Source: Ferrovibrio sp. MS7 (GTDB taxonomy: Bacteria > Pseudomonadota > Alphaproteobacteria > Ferrovibrionales > Ferrovibrionaceae). From it: a DNA stretch of 64,000 nucleotides. Under the pieces are notes generated by a model. The model was given only the letters and a program-made list of their open reading frames with translations. It was not told the origin of the DNA and searched no databases. Both the position numbers and the translations under genes were made by a program. This document shows positions 27,134 to 36,801 of this stretch, piece by piece (position 1 is the first letter of the stretch; the number at the start of each line of letters is the position of its first letter). The stretch is taken from NCBI RefSeq assembly GCF_038404985.1, contig NZ_JBBKBA010000001.1:1082001-1146000 (forward strand). Direction: 5' to 3'.

Positions 27134-28477
27134 ATGACCGCTGCCGCTGCTCCCCGCCCGCATGCCAGTCGCCCCGGTAAGCCGCTCGCCGGCCACCTCT
27201 CGGTTCCCGGCGACAAGTCGATTTCGCACCGGGCGCTGATCTTCGGCGCGCTCGCGGTGGGAGAAACAGAAGTGACCGGCCTGCTGGAGGGCGAGGATGT
27301 ACTGCGCACCGCCGCCGCCATGCGCGCCATGGGCGCCGAGGTGGAGCGGCTGGGCGAGGGCCATTGGCGGGTCCGCGGCGTCGGCGTCGGCGGCTTTTCC
27401 GAACCCGCCGACGTGCTCGACATGGGCAATGCCGGCACTGGTGCCCGTCTGGTCATGGGCCTGGTGGCGAGCCAGCCCTTCACCGCCATCTTCACCGGCG
27501 ATGCCTCGCTGCGCCGCCGCCCGATGGGCCGGGTGGTGGAGCCGTTAAGCCGCATCGGCGCGCAATTCATCGGCCGCAGCGGCGGCCGCCTGCCGCTGGC
27601 GGTGGTCGGCGCCACGCATCCGCTGCCGATCGAATACGAATTGCCGGTGGCGTCCGCGCAGGTGAAATCCGCCGTGCTGCTGGCCGGCCTCAACGCGCCG
27701 GGCATCACCCGCGTGATCGAGCGCGAGGCGACCCGCGACCATACCGAAAACCTGCTGCGCCATTTCGGCGCCGAGGTGATGGTGGAAACCACCAAGGAAG
27801 GCGGCCGCATCATTTCGCTGGTCGGCCAGCCGGAATTGAAACCGAGCCGCATCCAGGTGCCGGGCGATCCGTCTTCCGCCGCCTTCCCGCTGGTGGCGGC
27901 GCTGATCACGCCAGGCGCCGAAGTCACCGTCGAGGGCGTCGGCATCAACCCGCTGCGTACCGGCCTGTTCGATACTTTGCGCGACATGGGCGGCGAATTG
28001 ACGCTCTCGAACCAGCGCGACCAGGGCGGCGAGCCGGTAGCCGATATCACCGCACGACATTCCGCACTCAAGGGCATCACCGTGCCGCCGGAGCGCGCGC
28101 CGAGCATGATCGATGAATACCCGATCCTGTTCGTGGCCGCTGCCTGCGCTGTCGGCGAGACCGTGGTACGCGGCGCCAAGGAACTGCGCGTGAAGGAAAG
28201 CGACCGCCTGGCGGCGATGGCGCGCGCGCTGTCGGCCAATGGCGTGGCGCTGGAAGAACTGGAAGACGGCCTGATCCTGCGCGGCAACGGCACGGCGCCG
28301 AAGGGCGGCGCCAAGGTCGCCACCGAACTCGATCACCGCATCGCCATGTCGGCCCTGGTGCTCGGCCTGGCCGCGAAAGATGGCGTCAGCGTCGACGATG
28401 TCGGCATGATCGACACCAGCTTCCCGGGCTTCGTCTCGCTGATGCGGGGCCTCGGCGCGGATATCGCGCCAAGCTGA
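27134..28477 (+). CDS. aroA: 3-phosphoshikimate 1-carboxyvinyltransferase (EPSP synthase, class II type)
   Basis: The sixth enzyme of the shikimate pathway (447 residues), joining PEP to shikimate 3-phosphate. Visible blocks are [56 protein letters not shown] and [14 protein letters not shown]. Together they resemble class II (CP4-like) enzymes more than the E. coli type. At the position linked to glyphosate tolerance in CP4 this protein has Gly (GNAGTG), not Ala. The ATG at 27134 gives the family N-terminus. The usual followers cmk and rpsA are not adjacent. Confidence 0.95.
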   Translation: MTAAAAPRPHASRPGKPLAGHLSVPGDKSISHRALIFGALAVGETEVTGLLEGEDVLRTAAAMRAMGAEVERLGEGHWRVRGVGVGGFSEPADVLDMGNAGTGARLVMGLVASQPFTAIFTGDASLRRRPMGRVVEPLSRIGAQFIGRSGGRLPLAVVGATHPLPIEYELPVASAQVKSAVLLAGLNAPGITRVIEREATRDHTENLLRHFGAEVMVETTKEGGRIISLVGQPELKPSRIQVPGDPSSAAFPLVAALITPGAEVTVEGVGINPLRTGLFDTLRDMGGELTLSNQRDQGGEPVADITARHSALKGITVPPERAPSMIDEYPILFVAAACAVGETVVRGAKELRVKESDRLAAMARALSANGVALEELEDGLILRGNGTAPKGGAKVATELDHRIAMSALVLGLAAKDGVSVDDVGMIDTSFPGFVSLMRGLGADIAPS

Positions 28478-28496
28478 ACATGCGCGGATATCGCGC

Positions 28497-28976
28497 CTAA
28501 CTAAAGCGTGCTCTTAGCACGCGGGCGCCATCCAGCCGCACCAGCACGGTATTGCCGTCGCGCGCCGCGTCGCCGACATCCGCCGGCATCTCTGGCGGCG
28601 CTGCCACCACGGCCACATCCACATCACAATGGCCGCGCCGGGCGATGACATTGACCACGGTGGCCGGGCCGGCGGCGAGCTTGCAATCGGCTTCCAGGTC
28701 GCCATCGAACTGCATCGGCATGGCCGGGCGGCGCAGGATCAGGGCCTCGCCATTGTGGAAGCGCAGCGAAAACCCCTCGCCCTGGATCAGGGTGATCCAG
28801 CGCTCGCAGCCGGGGAAGGCGGAGAAGGGCGCGTCGCGCACGATGGCGGCGCGGCTCACCCGCCAGTCGAAACTGTCGAGATCGGCACTGTCGGGAAAGG
28901 CGGCGATGTGCCAGCTTACACCCTTGCCGTTCTTCCATGGCATGGCGCGCTGTTTCGGCACGGGGATGATCAGCAT
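28497..28976 (-). CDS. HutD/Ves family protein
   Basis: A 159-residue cupin-like protein of the HutD/Ves family. The start block KQRAMPWKNGKGVSWHIAAFP and the segment FDWRVSRAAIVRDAPFSAFPGCERWITLIQG are family hallmarks. HutD members occur near histidine-utilisation genes and may bind formylated intermediates, but no hut gene is close by. It ends 20 bp from the convergent aroA stop and lies 19 bp behind the heparinase-like gene on the same strand. Confidence 0.85.
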   Translation of the reverse strand: MLIIPVPKQRAMPWKNGKGVSWHIAAFPDSADLDSFDWRVSRAAIVRDAPFSAFPGCERWITLIQGEGFSLRFHNGEALILRRPAMPMQFDGDLEADCKLAAGPATVVNVIARRGHCDVDVAVVAAPPEMPADVGDAARDGNTVLVRLDGARVLRARFS

Positions 28977-28995
28977 GGCGCGATCTGCATGGCGG

Positions 28996-30618
28996 TCAGC
29001 CCGGTATCTTCGCCAGGGCCCATTTCAGCAGCACCGGCAGGCCGGCGGCGGAACCGCCCATGACGATCTGCTGCGTGCGGCGCAATTCGCCGCCCTGGCC
29101 GAAATAGACGCTGTCTTCCAGCCGCACCAGGCCACCCTGGCCGCGCCAGCGCCAGCCAGTGCCGGATTGGGTCTTGAGCAGCACGGTATCGCCGGTGCCG
29201 ATCAGTGAGGCATGCACGCTGGGATGCAGGTGGAAGCGCAGTGTGAAGGCGCGCGGGCGATCCGGTGCGCCGCCTTCCAGCACATCCTCGCCGCGCAGGT
29301 CATCGCCATTGCCGCCAAGATAGAGCCGGCGCCGGTGCAGCAGGCCGAAAGCCTGCTGCCAGCCATCATGCTCGGCGTCGATCCAGGCATGGCCGTCCTG
29401 TTCATGGCGCTGCAGCCGCACGGTGAAATGCGGTGCCGGGCGGGCATGCTCGATGCCCAAAGTGGCGTGCGCCGCCGGGCCGGCCAGGGCCTCGGCCCAG
29501 TCGCCGCCCAGCCGCCGCGCCGCGCCGCAATTGACGATCAGCCGGTCCTTGCCGTGGCTGAACTCGAAGGCCAGCGGCGCCGCATGCGGCCGGCCCATGG
29601 CCGAAGCTGATGGTGCGCCGGTATCGAGCAGCAGCAGCGCCCGCTTTGCGGTGACCCGCTCAAAACCTGAAGCAGCGGACGAGGCCGGTGGCTTGCCATG
29701 CTTGCCCTGGATCAGCGCTTCCGAAAGCAGCAAGGCATGTTCCAGCGCGCCGCCGGGTTCCTCCTCGCCGCCATGGAACAGCGCCAGGCCGCCATCGCCA
29801 TGGCGGAAGAAGCGCAGCATCGGCGCCATGCGATCCATCAGCGGCAGCAGGCTCATGCGCTCAGGGTGCCCGGCGCTCAGGTAATGCTGCAACGCCACCA
29901 CATCGCGGAACTGCGCGAATAGCCGGCTGGGGCAGCGCGTGACATGGCCGCCATCGCCGAGCAGGCAGGCTTCCCAGGCGAGGATCAGGTTGGGCAAAGC
30001 CTGCGGCCATTTGTCATGCCCGCCGGGCAGGCTCTCAGCGGCATAGACCAGGCCGAGCAATGCCTCGGCGCGGGCCGCCGGATCGCTTTCGCGCAATGCT
30101 GTGCGGCCGAGATGTGCCGCCTGGCGCGCGACGCTCAGCAGCAGGTCATGGCCGAAAGCCGCATCGGCATCTTTCAGCAGGAAATGCGCCGCACCGAGCC
30201 AGCTCGTCAGCCGCCGCCCGATGACGGGGGCGGCCCAGGCACGCGGCGACCAGGCGTGATGCCGCTCGATCCAATGCTGCACCAGGCTGCGGCTCATGCG
30301 CTGCGCCATCTCGCCGCCTTGCGCCGCGAAGTCGCGCAGCCAGACGAAGCCATGCAGTTCCGCCGCCCAGGCCGCGATGCTCTGCGGATCGGCATTCAGG
30401 CTGTCGATGCCGGCATCCCAGGGCGCGGCATGAGGCGACACGACTTCGAGGCCGGCGAAGGCGAAGCGGCCCTGGAACAGCCGGTCGGCGCGGGCGGCCA
30501 GGCCGGGCCAAGGATCGGTGGGCAATGAAAGGAATTCCAGCGGCGCCTGGCGCGGCAGGGTGAGGCCATAGAGCGGCGAGCCATGCCAGAGCGCGGCTAG
30601 GCGTGTGGCGAAGCTCAC
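28996..30618 (-). CDS. heparinase II/III family protein
   Basis: About 540 residues with the two-part heparinase II/III layout: an N-terminal alpha toroid (residues to about 300, including GHDKWPQALPNLILAWEACLLGDGG) and a C-terminal beta domain (LAFEFSHGKDRLIVNCGA). Members are polysaccharide lyases, or in alphaproteobacteria often handle cell-surface polymers; the substrate is unknown. No signal peptide is visible. The start is uncertain: GTG 30618 is chosen because it avoids overlap with rpe, and TTG 30648 is an alternative; neither has a clear ribosome-binding site. Confidence 0.75.
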   Translation of the reverse strand: MSFATRLAALWHGSPLYGLTLPRQAPLEFLSLPTDPWPGLAARADRLFQGRFAFAGLEVVSPHAAPWDAGIDSLNADPQSIAAWAAELHGFVWLRDFAAQGGEMAQRMSRSLVQHWIERHHAWSPRAWAAPVIGRRLTSWLGAAHFLLKDADAAFGHDLLLSVARQAAHLGRTALRESDPAARAEALLGLVYAAESLPGGHDKWPQALPNLILAWEACLLGDGGHVTRCPSRLFAQFRDVVALQHYLSAGHPERMSLLPLMDRMAPMLRFFRHGDGGLALFHGGEEEPGGALEHALLLSEALIQGKHGKPPASSAASGFERVTAKRALLLLDTGAPSASAMGRPHAAPLAFEFSHGKDRLIVNCGAARRLGGDWAEALAGPAAHATLGIEHARPAPHFTVRLQRHEQDGHAWIDAEHDGWQQAFGLLHRRRLYLGGNGDDLRGEDVLEGGAPDRPRAFTLRFHLHPSVHASLIGTGDTVLLKTQSGTGWRWRGQGGLVRLEDSVYFGQGGELRRTQQIVMGGSAAGLPVLLKWALAKIPG

Positions 30619-30679
30619 GGGGGGGAGGGATGTGGGGGCTTCTGGCAAGATTCTGGCCGCCGCGTTCCGGGCCGCCGGC

Positions 30680-31345
30680 TCAGGCGCCGCGCAGCCGGCG
30701 GATATTCTCAGCGTAATGCTCAGGACCGCCCTTGAAGCCTGCCGTGCCGGCCACCAGCACATCGGCGCCGGCGGCAATCGCCTGGCGCGCGGTTTCCTCG
30801 TTGATGCCACCATCGATCTCGAGGTCGATGGCGCGGCCCGAGGCGTCGATGGCCTGGCGCAGGCGTTTCACCTTTTCGAGCTGGCCCGGAATGAAGGCCT
30901 GGCCGCCGAAACCGGGATTGACGCTCATCACCAGCACCAAGTCCAGCAGGTCCAGCACCTGCAGCGCTGCTTCCACCGGCGTGCCGGGATTGAGCGACAG
31001 GCCGGCCTTCTTGCCCAGCGACTTGATCAGTTGCAGCGTGCGATGCACATGCGGGCCGGCTTCCGGATGCACGGTGATGATATCGGCGCCGGCCTCGGCG
31101 AAGAGCGGCACATAGGCATCCACCGGCGACACCATCAGATGTGCGTCGAACACCTTCTTGCTGTGCGGACGCAAAGCCTTAACCACGGCCGGGCCGATGG
31201 TGATATTGGGCACGAAATGCCCGTCCATCACGTCGATATGGATGTAGTCGGCACCAGCGGCATCGATCGCCGCCACTTCGGCGCCGAGCTTGGCGAAATC
31301 GGCGGAAAGGATCGACGGGGCGATTCGGGTGGCTTGCTGCGGCAT
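30680..31345 (-). CDS. rpe: ribulose-phosphate 3-epimerase
   Basis: A TIM-barrel epimerase (221 residues) that interconverts ribulose 5-phosphate and xylulose 5-phosphate. Family blocks are [30 protein letters not shown] (metal-binding His and catalytic Asp), [19 protein letters not shown] and [11 protein letters not shown]. The ATG at 31345 gives the right N-terminus. It is upstream of the heparinase-like gene on the same strand, with a gap of about 60 bp. Confidence 0.95.
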   Translation of the reverse strand: MPQQATRIAPSILSADFAKLGAEVAAIDAAGADYIHIDVMDGHFVPNITIGPAVVKALRPHSKKVFDAHLMVSPVDAYVPLFAEAGADIITVHPEAGPHVHRTLQLIKSLGKKAGLSLNPGTPVEAALQVLDLLDLVLVMSVNPGFGGQAFIPGQLEKVKRLRQAIDASGRAIDLEIDGGINEETARQAIAAGADVLVAGTAGFKGGPEHYAENIRRLRGA

Positions 31346-31442
31346 AGGCCCGGCATAGCAGCTTTGGCTCGGCTCGCCAAGTAGACGCCCCCGGTGCAGC
31401 GGCCAAGTATACGAAAAGCCTCGACTTTGCCATAATCGGGAC

Positions 31443-31856
31443 ATGGAGGAACTGCCCATCAACCCGCTGCTGCCGCTCTGCGGCATCGCCCTGATCCTGG
31501 TGCTGGTCTGGCTCACCGGCGGGCGCCGCCGGGCATTGCTGGCGGATGCGGCAACCGCGCGCGGCCTGCTGGCGCAGCCGGAAACCGGGTTCCAGGCCAG
31601 CGAAATTGCCTTGAGCCGGGATGGCTCGGGCGCCATTGCCATGGATGCCGCAGGCCGGCTCGCCCTGGTGCTGCCGGTTGGCGCCAGGCTTGCCGCCCGC
31701 CTGCTCAAGCCCGCCGATATCGCGTCGCATCACCTTAAGGCGGGGAGCGACGGTACTGCCCGGCTGGAACTCGTCACCAAGGGGCCGGCTTCCCTGCGCC
31801 TCGCCTTGCTGCTGCCGCAAGCGGAAGCGCAGGCCTGGTCGGAGCGCCTGCCATGA
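31443..31856 (+). CDS. hypothetical protein with one N-terminal membrane helix
   Basis: A 137-residue protein of no recognised family. A hydrophobic segment ([17 protein letters not shown]) near the start is followed by a soluble domain of about 110 residues, probably a beta-rich cytoplasmic domain. It overlaps the following fatty-acid-hydroxylase-superfamily gene by ATGA, so the two are co-translated and may act together at the membrane. It is divergent from rpe. Confidence 0.65.
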   Translation: MEELPINPLLPLCGIALILVLVWLTGGRRRALLADAATARGLLAQPETGFQASEIALSRDGSGAIAMDAAGRLALVLPVGARLAARLLKPADIASHHLKAGSDGTARLELVTKGPASLRLALLLPQAEAQAWSERLP

Positions 31857-32752
31857 TGGGCACTCTTCCCGATCCAGTGGTGTTCGCGATTCCCGCCTTC
31901 ATTGCGCTGGCGGCGATGGAAGTGCTGGTCGCCAGGCTGCGGCGGCAGGATGCCTATGAGCTGCGCGATACCGCCACCTCGCTCACCATGGGGCTGATCA
32001 ACCTGGTGCAGGGCATCGCCTTCGGTGGCCTGATCTGGGCCAGCCTGGAATCAGTGCATGCTTTCCGGTTGTTCGATCTGCCGCTGAACCCTTGGACCTG
32101 GCTGGCTTTGCTGTTCGCGGAGGATTTCGTCTACTACTGGTTCCATCGCCTGAGCCACGAACATCGCGTCTGGTGGGCGGCGCATGTGAACCACCATTCC
32201 TCGCAGCATTACAATCTCTCCACGGCGCTGCGGCAGACCTGGACCGGCAACCTGGCGCTGACCTGGGTATTGTGGCTGCCGCTGGCGCTGATCGGTTTTC
32301 CGCCGGCGCTCATCATTTTCCAGAAGGGTATCAGCCTGGTCTATCAATTCTGGATTCACACCGAACAGATCAGGCGCCTGCCGGCCTGGTTCGAGGCCGT
32401 GTTCAACACGCCATCGCATCACCGCGTGCACCATGCGACCAATCCTGAATATCTCGACCGCAACTACGCCGGCATATTTATCATCTGGGACAAGCTGTTC
32501 GGCACCTTCGCGCCGGAGCGCGACGAGGAACCTTGCCGCTATGGCATCGTGAAGAATCTCGGCCGCTTCAATCCGCTGATCGTCGCCTTCCATGAATGGA
32601 TCGAGATCGGTCGTGATGTCATGCAGGCAAAAAGCTGGCGCGCACGGTTCGGCTATGTCTTCGGCCCGCCAGGCTGGAGTCCGGAGGGTGGTCGCACGGC
32701 GGATGTCATCCGTGCCGAGGCCCTGGCTCAGAGACCGACCAGCACGGTGTAA
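31853..32752 (+). CDS. sterol desaturase/fatty acid hydroxylase superfamily protein
   Basis: A 299-residue integral membrane di-iron enzyme. The histidine clusters that bind iron are HRLSHEHRVWW and HVNHHSSQHYN (around residues 98-122) and HHRVHHATN (near residue 190). Several hydrophobic helices surround them. Members hydroxylate or desaturate sterols, carotenoids, ornithine lipids or fatty acids. The substrate here is unknown. The last 25 bases overlap the 3' end of the convergent monooxygenase gene. Confidence 0.85.
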   Translation: MMGTLPDPVVFAIPAFIALAAMEVLVARLRRQDAYELRDTATSLTMGLINLVQGIAFGGLIWASLESVHAFRLFDLPLNPWTWLALLFAEDFVYYWFHRLSHEHRVWWAAHVNHHSSQHYNLSTALRQTWTGNLALTWVLWLPLALIGFPPALIIFQKGISLVYQFWIHTEQIRRLPAWFEAVFNTPSHHRVHHATNPEYLDRNYAGIFIIWDKLFGTFAPERDEEPCRYGIVKNLGRFNPLIVAFHEWIEIGRDVMQAKSWRARFGYVFGPPGWSPEGGRTADVIRAEALAQRPTSTV

Positions 32753-33039
32753 TGCTCGACCTCTTCCTGGTAGCGCAACAATACCGCTTGCGCCGCCGGT
32801 TCCACCACGGCACGCGATATGTCACTGCCGGCGAAGGCATGGATGTTTGACAGCGACTCCCAGTAGGTGGTGGTGACCAGTTCCACCTCGCCGCTGGGCA
32901 GCAGGCGGCGCAGCAATTGGCAGCCCTGGAAGCCAGCCAGCGCCTTGAGATGGGCGCGCACGCTGGCATTGAAGTGATGTTCGTAAAGCGGCGCGTTGCC
33001 GGGCGTGGCCCAGCCGCGCCAGATGCGGGCAATCGGCAT
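32728..33039 (-). CDS. antibiotic biosynthesis monooxygenase (ABM) domain protein
   Basis: A 103-residue ferredoxin-like protein of the ABM superfamily, with start block MPIARIWRGWATPGNAPLYE and VTTTYWESLSNIHAFAG. These are typical of the small ABM-like proteins that act as cofactor-free monooxygenases or heme-binding proteins. The start is ATG 33039, with AGGAGT just before it. Its tail overlaps the convergent fatty-acid-hydroxylase-superfamily gene by 25 bp. The function is not established. Confidence 0.75.
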   Translation of the reverse strand: MPIARIWRGWATPGNAPLYEHHFNASVRAHLKALAGFQGCQLLRRLLPSGEVELVTTTYWESLSNIHAFAGSDISRAVVEPAAQAVLLRYQEEVEHYTVLVGL

Positions 33040-33199
33040 GATGCACTCCTTAGTCCTGGGTATGGAAAGGCAAAACGGGCGCCTTGTATTGGCAAATAGA
33101 CCGGTGGCAAATCGCCATGGGGAATTTTGAGACGGGCGATTTTCCAATACAGCCGTGCCTGCGGGGCTATGCTGTGGCCCAAAAGATCAGGAGGAAGCC

Positions 33200-33532
33200 A
33201 TGTTCTTCGTCGTCATCGCCAAGGATCATCCCGGCAGCGCCATGCGGCAGAAATTCCGCGCCGAGCATCTCGAATTCATCGCCGACAAGCAGCATCTGTT
33301 CCGCTTCGGCGGGCCGCTGCTGGATGAAACCGGCAAACCGGCCGGCAGCCTGATGATCCTGGATTTCCCCGACCGCGCCGCGCTGGACAAGCATCTGGCG
33401 CAGGACCCGTATTTCCGCGAGCCGGTGTTCGAGTCCGTGCAGATTCACGAAACCCGCTGGATCGTGCCGGAAATGCAGCCCGGTGCATTGGCCGCCGAGA
33501 TCGCGAAACAGAAGGCGGCGACAGCGGCTTGA
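33200..33532 (+). CDS. YciI family protein
   Basis: A 110-residue ferredoxin-like (YCII) domain protein. The start MFFVVIAKDHPGS, the histidine region FRAEHLEFIAD and GGPLLDETGKPAGSLMILDF are family hallmarks. ATG 33200 has AGGAGG eight bases upstream. YciI proteins are small homodimers with a His-Asp active site of unknown general role. It is convergent with alaX, with 11 bp between the stops. Confidence 0.85.
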   Translation: MFFVVIAKDHPGSAMRQKFRAEHLEFIADKQHLFRFGGPLLDETGKPAGSLMILDFPDRAALDKHLAQDPYFREPVFESVQIHETRWIVPEMQPGALAAEIAKQKAATAA

Positions 33533-33543
33533 GGTTTTGGCGT

Positions 33544-34272
33544 CTAAGCCAGCGGGCCTAATCCGACGAGGCCGAGCCGCACGCGACGGTTATGGCGGCC
33601 CTTGTTGTCGATCTTGAGGATCTTCACCGCGCGGGTGTCGCCGGTATTGTCGAGATGGGTGCCGCCGCAGGCCTGGCGGTCCAGCCCGGTGATATCGACG
33701 ATGCGCACGCGGCCATCTTCCGTCGGCGGCGGTGCCACCGAGCGGCTGCGGATCAGCCCCGGCACGGCCCGCGCTTCCTCGAACGGAATGTAGGTGCAGT
33801 TGACGCGGATCTGCTGCGCGATCACGTCATTGATCGGCGCTTCCAGCGCGCGCAGGCGGTCATTGTCGGCTTCCGGCAGATCGAAATCCATCCGCGCCGT
33901 GCCGTCATCGTTCATCTGCACACCCGTCACCAGCGCGCCGTCGAAACTCTGGAACACCAGCGCGTTGAGGATATGGGTGGCGGTGTGCATCTCGCGCATC
34001 ATCTGGCGGAAATTCGGATTCACAGCGGCTTCCACCTGGCCGGATAATTCCACCGGGTCCGCCAGCAGATGCCAGAGCTGGCCATCCACCACCTCGAAGC
34101 CAAGGACGCCGATATCGCCAGCACCGGCGCGCAGCGCGCCACGATCCGGCAATTGTCCGCCGCCGCCGGGATAGAACGGCGTCTCGCGCAGCCGCACGCG
34201 ACCGGGCGCGGCTTCCACCACTTCGGTGGTGAGCGTCAGGGTATGGGGGTGATCATGGCAATAGAGATGCAT
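33544..34272 (-). CDS. alaX: alanyl-tRNA editing protein AlaX
   Basis: A free-standing editing protein (242 residues) related to the AlaRS editing domain, which removes serine or glycine from mischarged tRNA-Ala. The zinc ligands are HTATH (H96 and H100) and CGGTH near residue 205. A glycine-rich FYPGGGGQLPDRG motif near residue 35 marks the AlaX-M/L type, which also has an N-terminal beta-barrel. The length fits AlaX-M. It stands alone on the minus strand. Confidence 0.88.
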   Translation of the reverse strand: MHLYCHDHPHTLTLTTEVVEAAPGRVRLRETPFYPGGGGQLPDRGALRAGAGDIGVLGFEVVDGQLWHLLADPVELSGQVEAAVNPNFRQMMREMHTATHILNALVFQSFDGALVTGVQMNDDGTARMDFDLPEADNDRLRALEAPINDVIAQQIRVNCTYIPFEEARAVPGLIRSRSVAPPPTEDGRVRIVDITGLDRQACGGTHLDNTGDTRAVKILKIDNKGRHNRRVRLGLVGLGPLA

Positions 34273-34359
34273 GCCGTCCTCGTCAGCTTGAGCGCCGAGA
34301 CTAGGCGGGCGGAGGCCGGGCGTATTGGTAAAAAGTTCAGGCCAGCTTATGCCGCCAGC

Positions 34360-35184
34360 TTATGCAGCTTGGGCGTATTGCAGCGGGGTGATGCCGTAGG
34401 CGCGCTTGAAGTTGCGGTTCAGCGCGCTCTGATCGTAGAAGCCGCAGGCCGCCGCCACGTCAGCCAGCGGTGCGCCGGCCTTGAGATGCTGGCAGGCGGC
34501 GCGCAGCCGCACCTGGTTGAGATAGGCATGCGGCCCCATGCCGGTGCAGCGGTTGAACAGCGCGATAAGCTGCGCCTTGCGCAGGCCGGCGGCCTGGCCG
34601 AGTTCATCCAGCTTCAGTGCCTCGCCATAGCGTTCCTGCATCAGATCGGTGACGCGCTGGAGCAGGCGGCGGTCGCGGCCCGGCAGGTCGGGCCGCCGGG
34701 CGCCGCTGCCATGGCGCAGGAACAGGCGGCCGAAACTCGCCTGCAGCAATTCCTCTTCCTGCAAGGCATCGGTGGAGGCTGCCAGGGCGCGGTGCAGGTT
34801 GAGGAAGCCGTCGATCAATTGCGGATCATCGACGCGGTTCTCGGTGAAATAGGGCAGCCGTTCCAGGCCCAGCCCCTCAGCCACCACGTCGAGCGCCGAT
34901 TGCGTGAGATAGAGCGAGCGGTAGCGCCACAGCGAACTCCAGCCCATCCAGCCGGCATGCGGCTCGGCCGGATTGAACACGAACAGGCTGTTGGGCTGGG
35001 CCTGCTGCACCTGGCCGCGGCTTTTCACTTCCGAGCCGCCAGCCTCGGTCACCGCCACCACCAGCGCGTCATGGGCATGCGGCGCGTATTCCTGGGTCGT
35101 GAAAGCGGCCTGCATCAGGGTAAGGCCCGGCACGCGCTGGTCGCGCCAGTATTCCGCACGGTTATGGGGGTCCTGCCTCGGCAT
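34360..35184 (-). CDS. AraC-family transcriptional regulator
   Basis: A 274-residue regulator with an N-terminal cupin-like sensor (HAHDALVVAVTEAGGSEV, residues about 35-55) and a C-terminal pair of HTH motifs (LDELGQAAGLRKAQLIALFNR and DVAAACGFYDQSALNRNFKRAYGITPLQY). The arrangement matches AraC regulators that sit beside exporter genes, but no LysE-type gene is adjacent. The start could also be GTG 35193. Its target is unknown; the nearby LLM monooxygenase on the same strand is one option. Confidence 0.85.
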   Translation of the reverse strand: MPRQDPHNRAEYWRDQRVPGLTLMQAAFTTQEYAPHAHDALVVAVTEAGGSEVKSRGQVQQAQPNSLFVFNPAEPHAGWMGWSSLWRYRSLYLTQSALDVVAEGLGLERLPYFTENRVDDPQLIDGFLNLHRALAASTDALQEEELLQASFGRLFLRHGSGARRPDLPGRDRRLLQRVTDLMQERYGEALKLDELGQAAGLRKAQLIALFNRCTGMGPHAYLNQVRLRAACQHLKAGAPLADVAAACGFYDQSALNRNFKRAYGITPLQYAQAA

Positions 35185-35231
35185 GGCTTCCACTATCCCC
35201 GCCGGGGCGGCGCCGTCAACGAAGTTTACGC

Positions 35232-36590
35232 TTAACGCCGGTATTGGGCTGCCGGGTGGCTGGCGGGCAGGCGGGCCAGGCGGTCGTCCCGCAGCTTGGC
35301 GCGATAGGAACCCGGCCGGTATTCGCGCTTATAGACACCGCGTGCCTGCAATTCCGGCACCACCAAGTCGACAAAATCCTCGATGCATTCCGGCATCACG
35401 GTGCGCGACAGGTTGAAGCCGTCGATATCGGTTTCGGTCATCCAGGCAATCATCGCATCGGCCACCTGGCCAGGATCGCCGATGATCGGCTGGGTGCGGC
35501 CGCCGATGCCGTATTGCTCCGCCAGGTGTCGCTTGGTGAAGGCAGCCGTACCCTTCTTGGTCAGGGAGTCGAGCGAGGATTGCATCGCGTTGGTCTGGCT
35601 GGTGCTGATCGGTTCATCCCAGCCGATGCCCGCATAGTCGATGCCGGTGCCGCCGGCCATATGCACCAGACCGCCTTCCAGGCTCCGGTGCCGTGCATAC
35701 TCCGCTGCCTTCTCGCGGGCCTCGGCCTCCGTCGGTGCCACCACCACGCAGGCACTGATGAAGGCCAGGATGTCAGCGGGATCGCGGCCCCGGGCTGCGG
35801 CACGGGCACGCACATCGCGCACCGTCTCGGCCACCGTGGCCTTGGCATTGCCGGCAACGAAGATGCATTCCGCGTGCTGGGCGGCGAATGCGCGGCCGCG
35901 CGCCGACGAGCCGGCCTGATACAGCACCGGCGTGCGCTGGGGCGAGGGTTCGGCGAGGTGCACGCCCTGGGATTTGAAATGCGGCCCGTCATGGTGGATT
36001 TCATGCACGCGCGCCGGATCGGCGTAGATGCCGCTGGCGCGGTCTCGGCGCACGGCATCTTCCTGCCAACTGCCTTCCCACAGCTTGTAGACCACCTCCA
36101 TGAAATCATCGGCCATGTCGTAGCGCGAGTCATGCGCCGGCAGGGCTGGCTGGCCCATGGCGCGGGCGGCGGAATCGAGATAGCCGGTGACGATGTTCCA
36201 GGCGATGCGGCCCCGGCTCAGATGATCCAGCGTCGACATCCGCCGCGCGAACAGATAGGGCTGTTCGTAGCTGACATTGCAGGTGACGCCGAAACTTAGG
36301 TGCTGTGTCGCCTGCGCCATCGCTGGCACCAGCAGCAGGGGATCGTTCACCGGCACCTGGGCGGCGTTGCGCAAGGCGGCTTCCGGGCTTGAGCCATAGA
36401 CATCGTAGACGCCGACCACATCGGCCAGGAACAGGCCGTCGAACAGGCCGCGCTCCAGCGTGCGGGCGAGGCCGGTCCAGTAATCCAGGTCGGTATAGCG
36501 CCAGGACTGGTCACGCGGATGGGTCCATAAGCCATGGCCGATATGGCCGACGCAGCTCATGTCGAAAGCATTGAGGCGGATTTGCTTCAT
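35232..36590 (-). CDS. NtaA/SnaA/DszA-family FMN-dependent monooxygenase
   Basis: A luciferase-like (LLM) monooxygenase of 452 residues. Hallmarks are the start KQIRLNAFDMSC, THPRDQSWRYTDLDYW, GLFLADVVGVYDVYG, RIAWNIVTGYLDSAARAMG and YQAGSSARGRAFAAQHAE. The NtaA/DszA branch oxidises chelators, sulfones or thioethers using reduced flavin supplied by a separate reductase, none of which is nearby. The AT-rich region upstream and the LysR gene beyond it suggest regulation with sulfur-acquisition genes. Confidence 0.88.
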   Translation of the reverse strand: MKQIRLNAFDMSCVGHIGHGLWTHPRDQSWRYTDLDYWTGLARTLERGLFDGLFLADVVGVYDVYGSSPEAALRNAAQVPVNDPLLLVPAMAQATQHLSFGVTCNVSYEQPYLFARRMSTLDHLSRGRIAWNIVTGYLDSAARAMGQPALPAHDSRYDMADDFMEVVYKLWEGSWQEDAVRRDRASGIYADPARVHEIHHDGPHFKSQGVHLAEPSPQRTPVLYQAGSSARGRAFAAQHAECIFVAGNAKATVAETVRDVRARAAARGRDPADILAFISACVVVAPTEAEAREKAAEYARHRSLEGGLVHMAGGTGIDYAGIGWDEPISTSQTNAMQSSLDSLTKKGTAAFTKRHLAEQYGIGGRTQPIIGDPGQVADAMIAWMTETDIDGFNLSRTVMPECIEDFVDLVVPELQARGVYKREYRPGSYRAKLRDDRLARLPASHPAAQYRR

Positions 36591-36801
36591 GGCGCGGCCC
36601 AGTCTCGGATAACTTCGAAAAAGTCTAGCTGGTTCGGGCAGATAGGAGATAGGATGGAATTTATAACAAAATAAAAATGTCCAATTTTATATTTAACAGT
36701 CATATTGTAATTTACATGTAGAATTATACTTTCATATGTGAAATTATCCTTTTCAGACCGCCTCCCGCGAGGCCGCCCAAGGTATTGGCCGAGAGACTCC
36801 G
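36591..36801. promoter_or_regulatory. AT-rich divergent regulatory region
   Basis: About 210 bp, markedly AT-rich against the genome, between the minus-strand monooxygenase and the plus-strand LysR gene. It includes the palindrome TTTCA-TATG-TGAAA (36730-36743) and runs of A and T typical of LysR-bound divergent promoters. The binding protein is probably the adjacent LysR, by inference from position. Confidence 0.45.
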
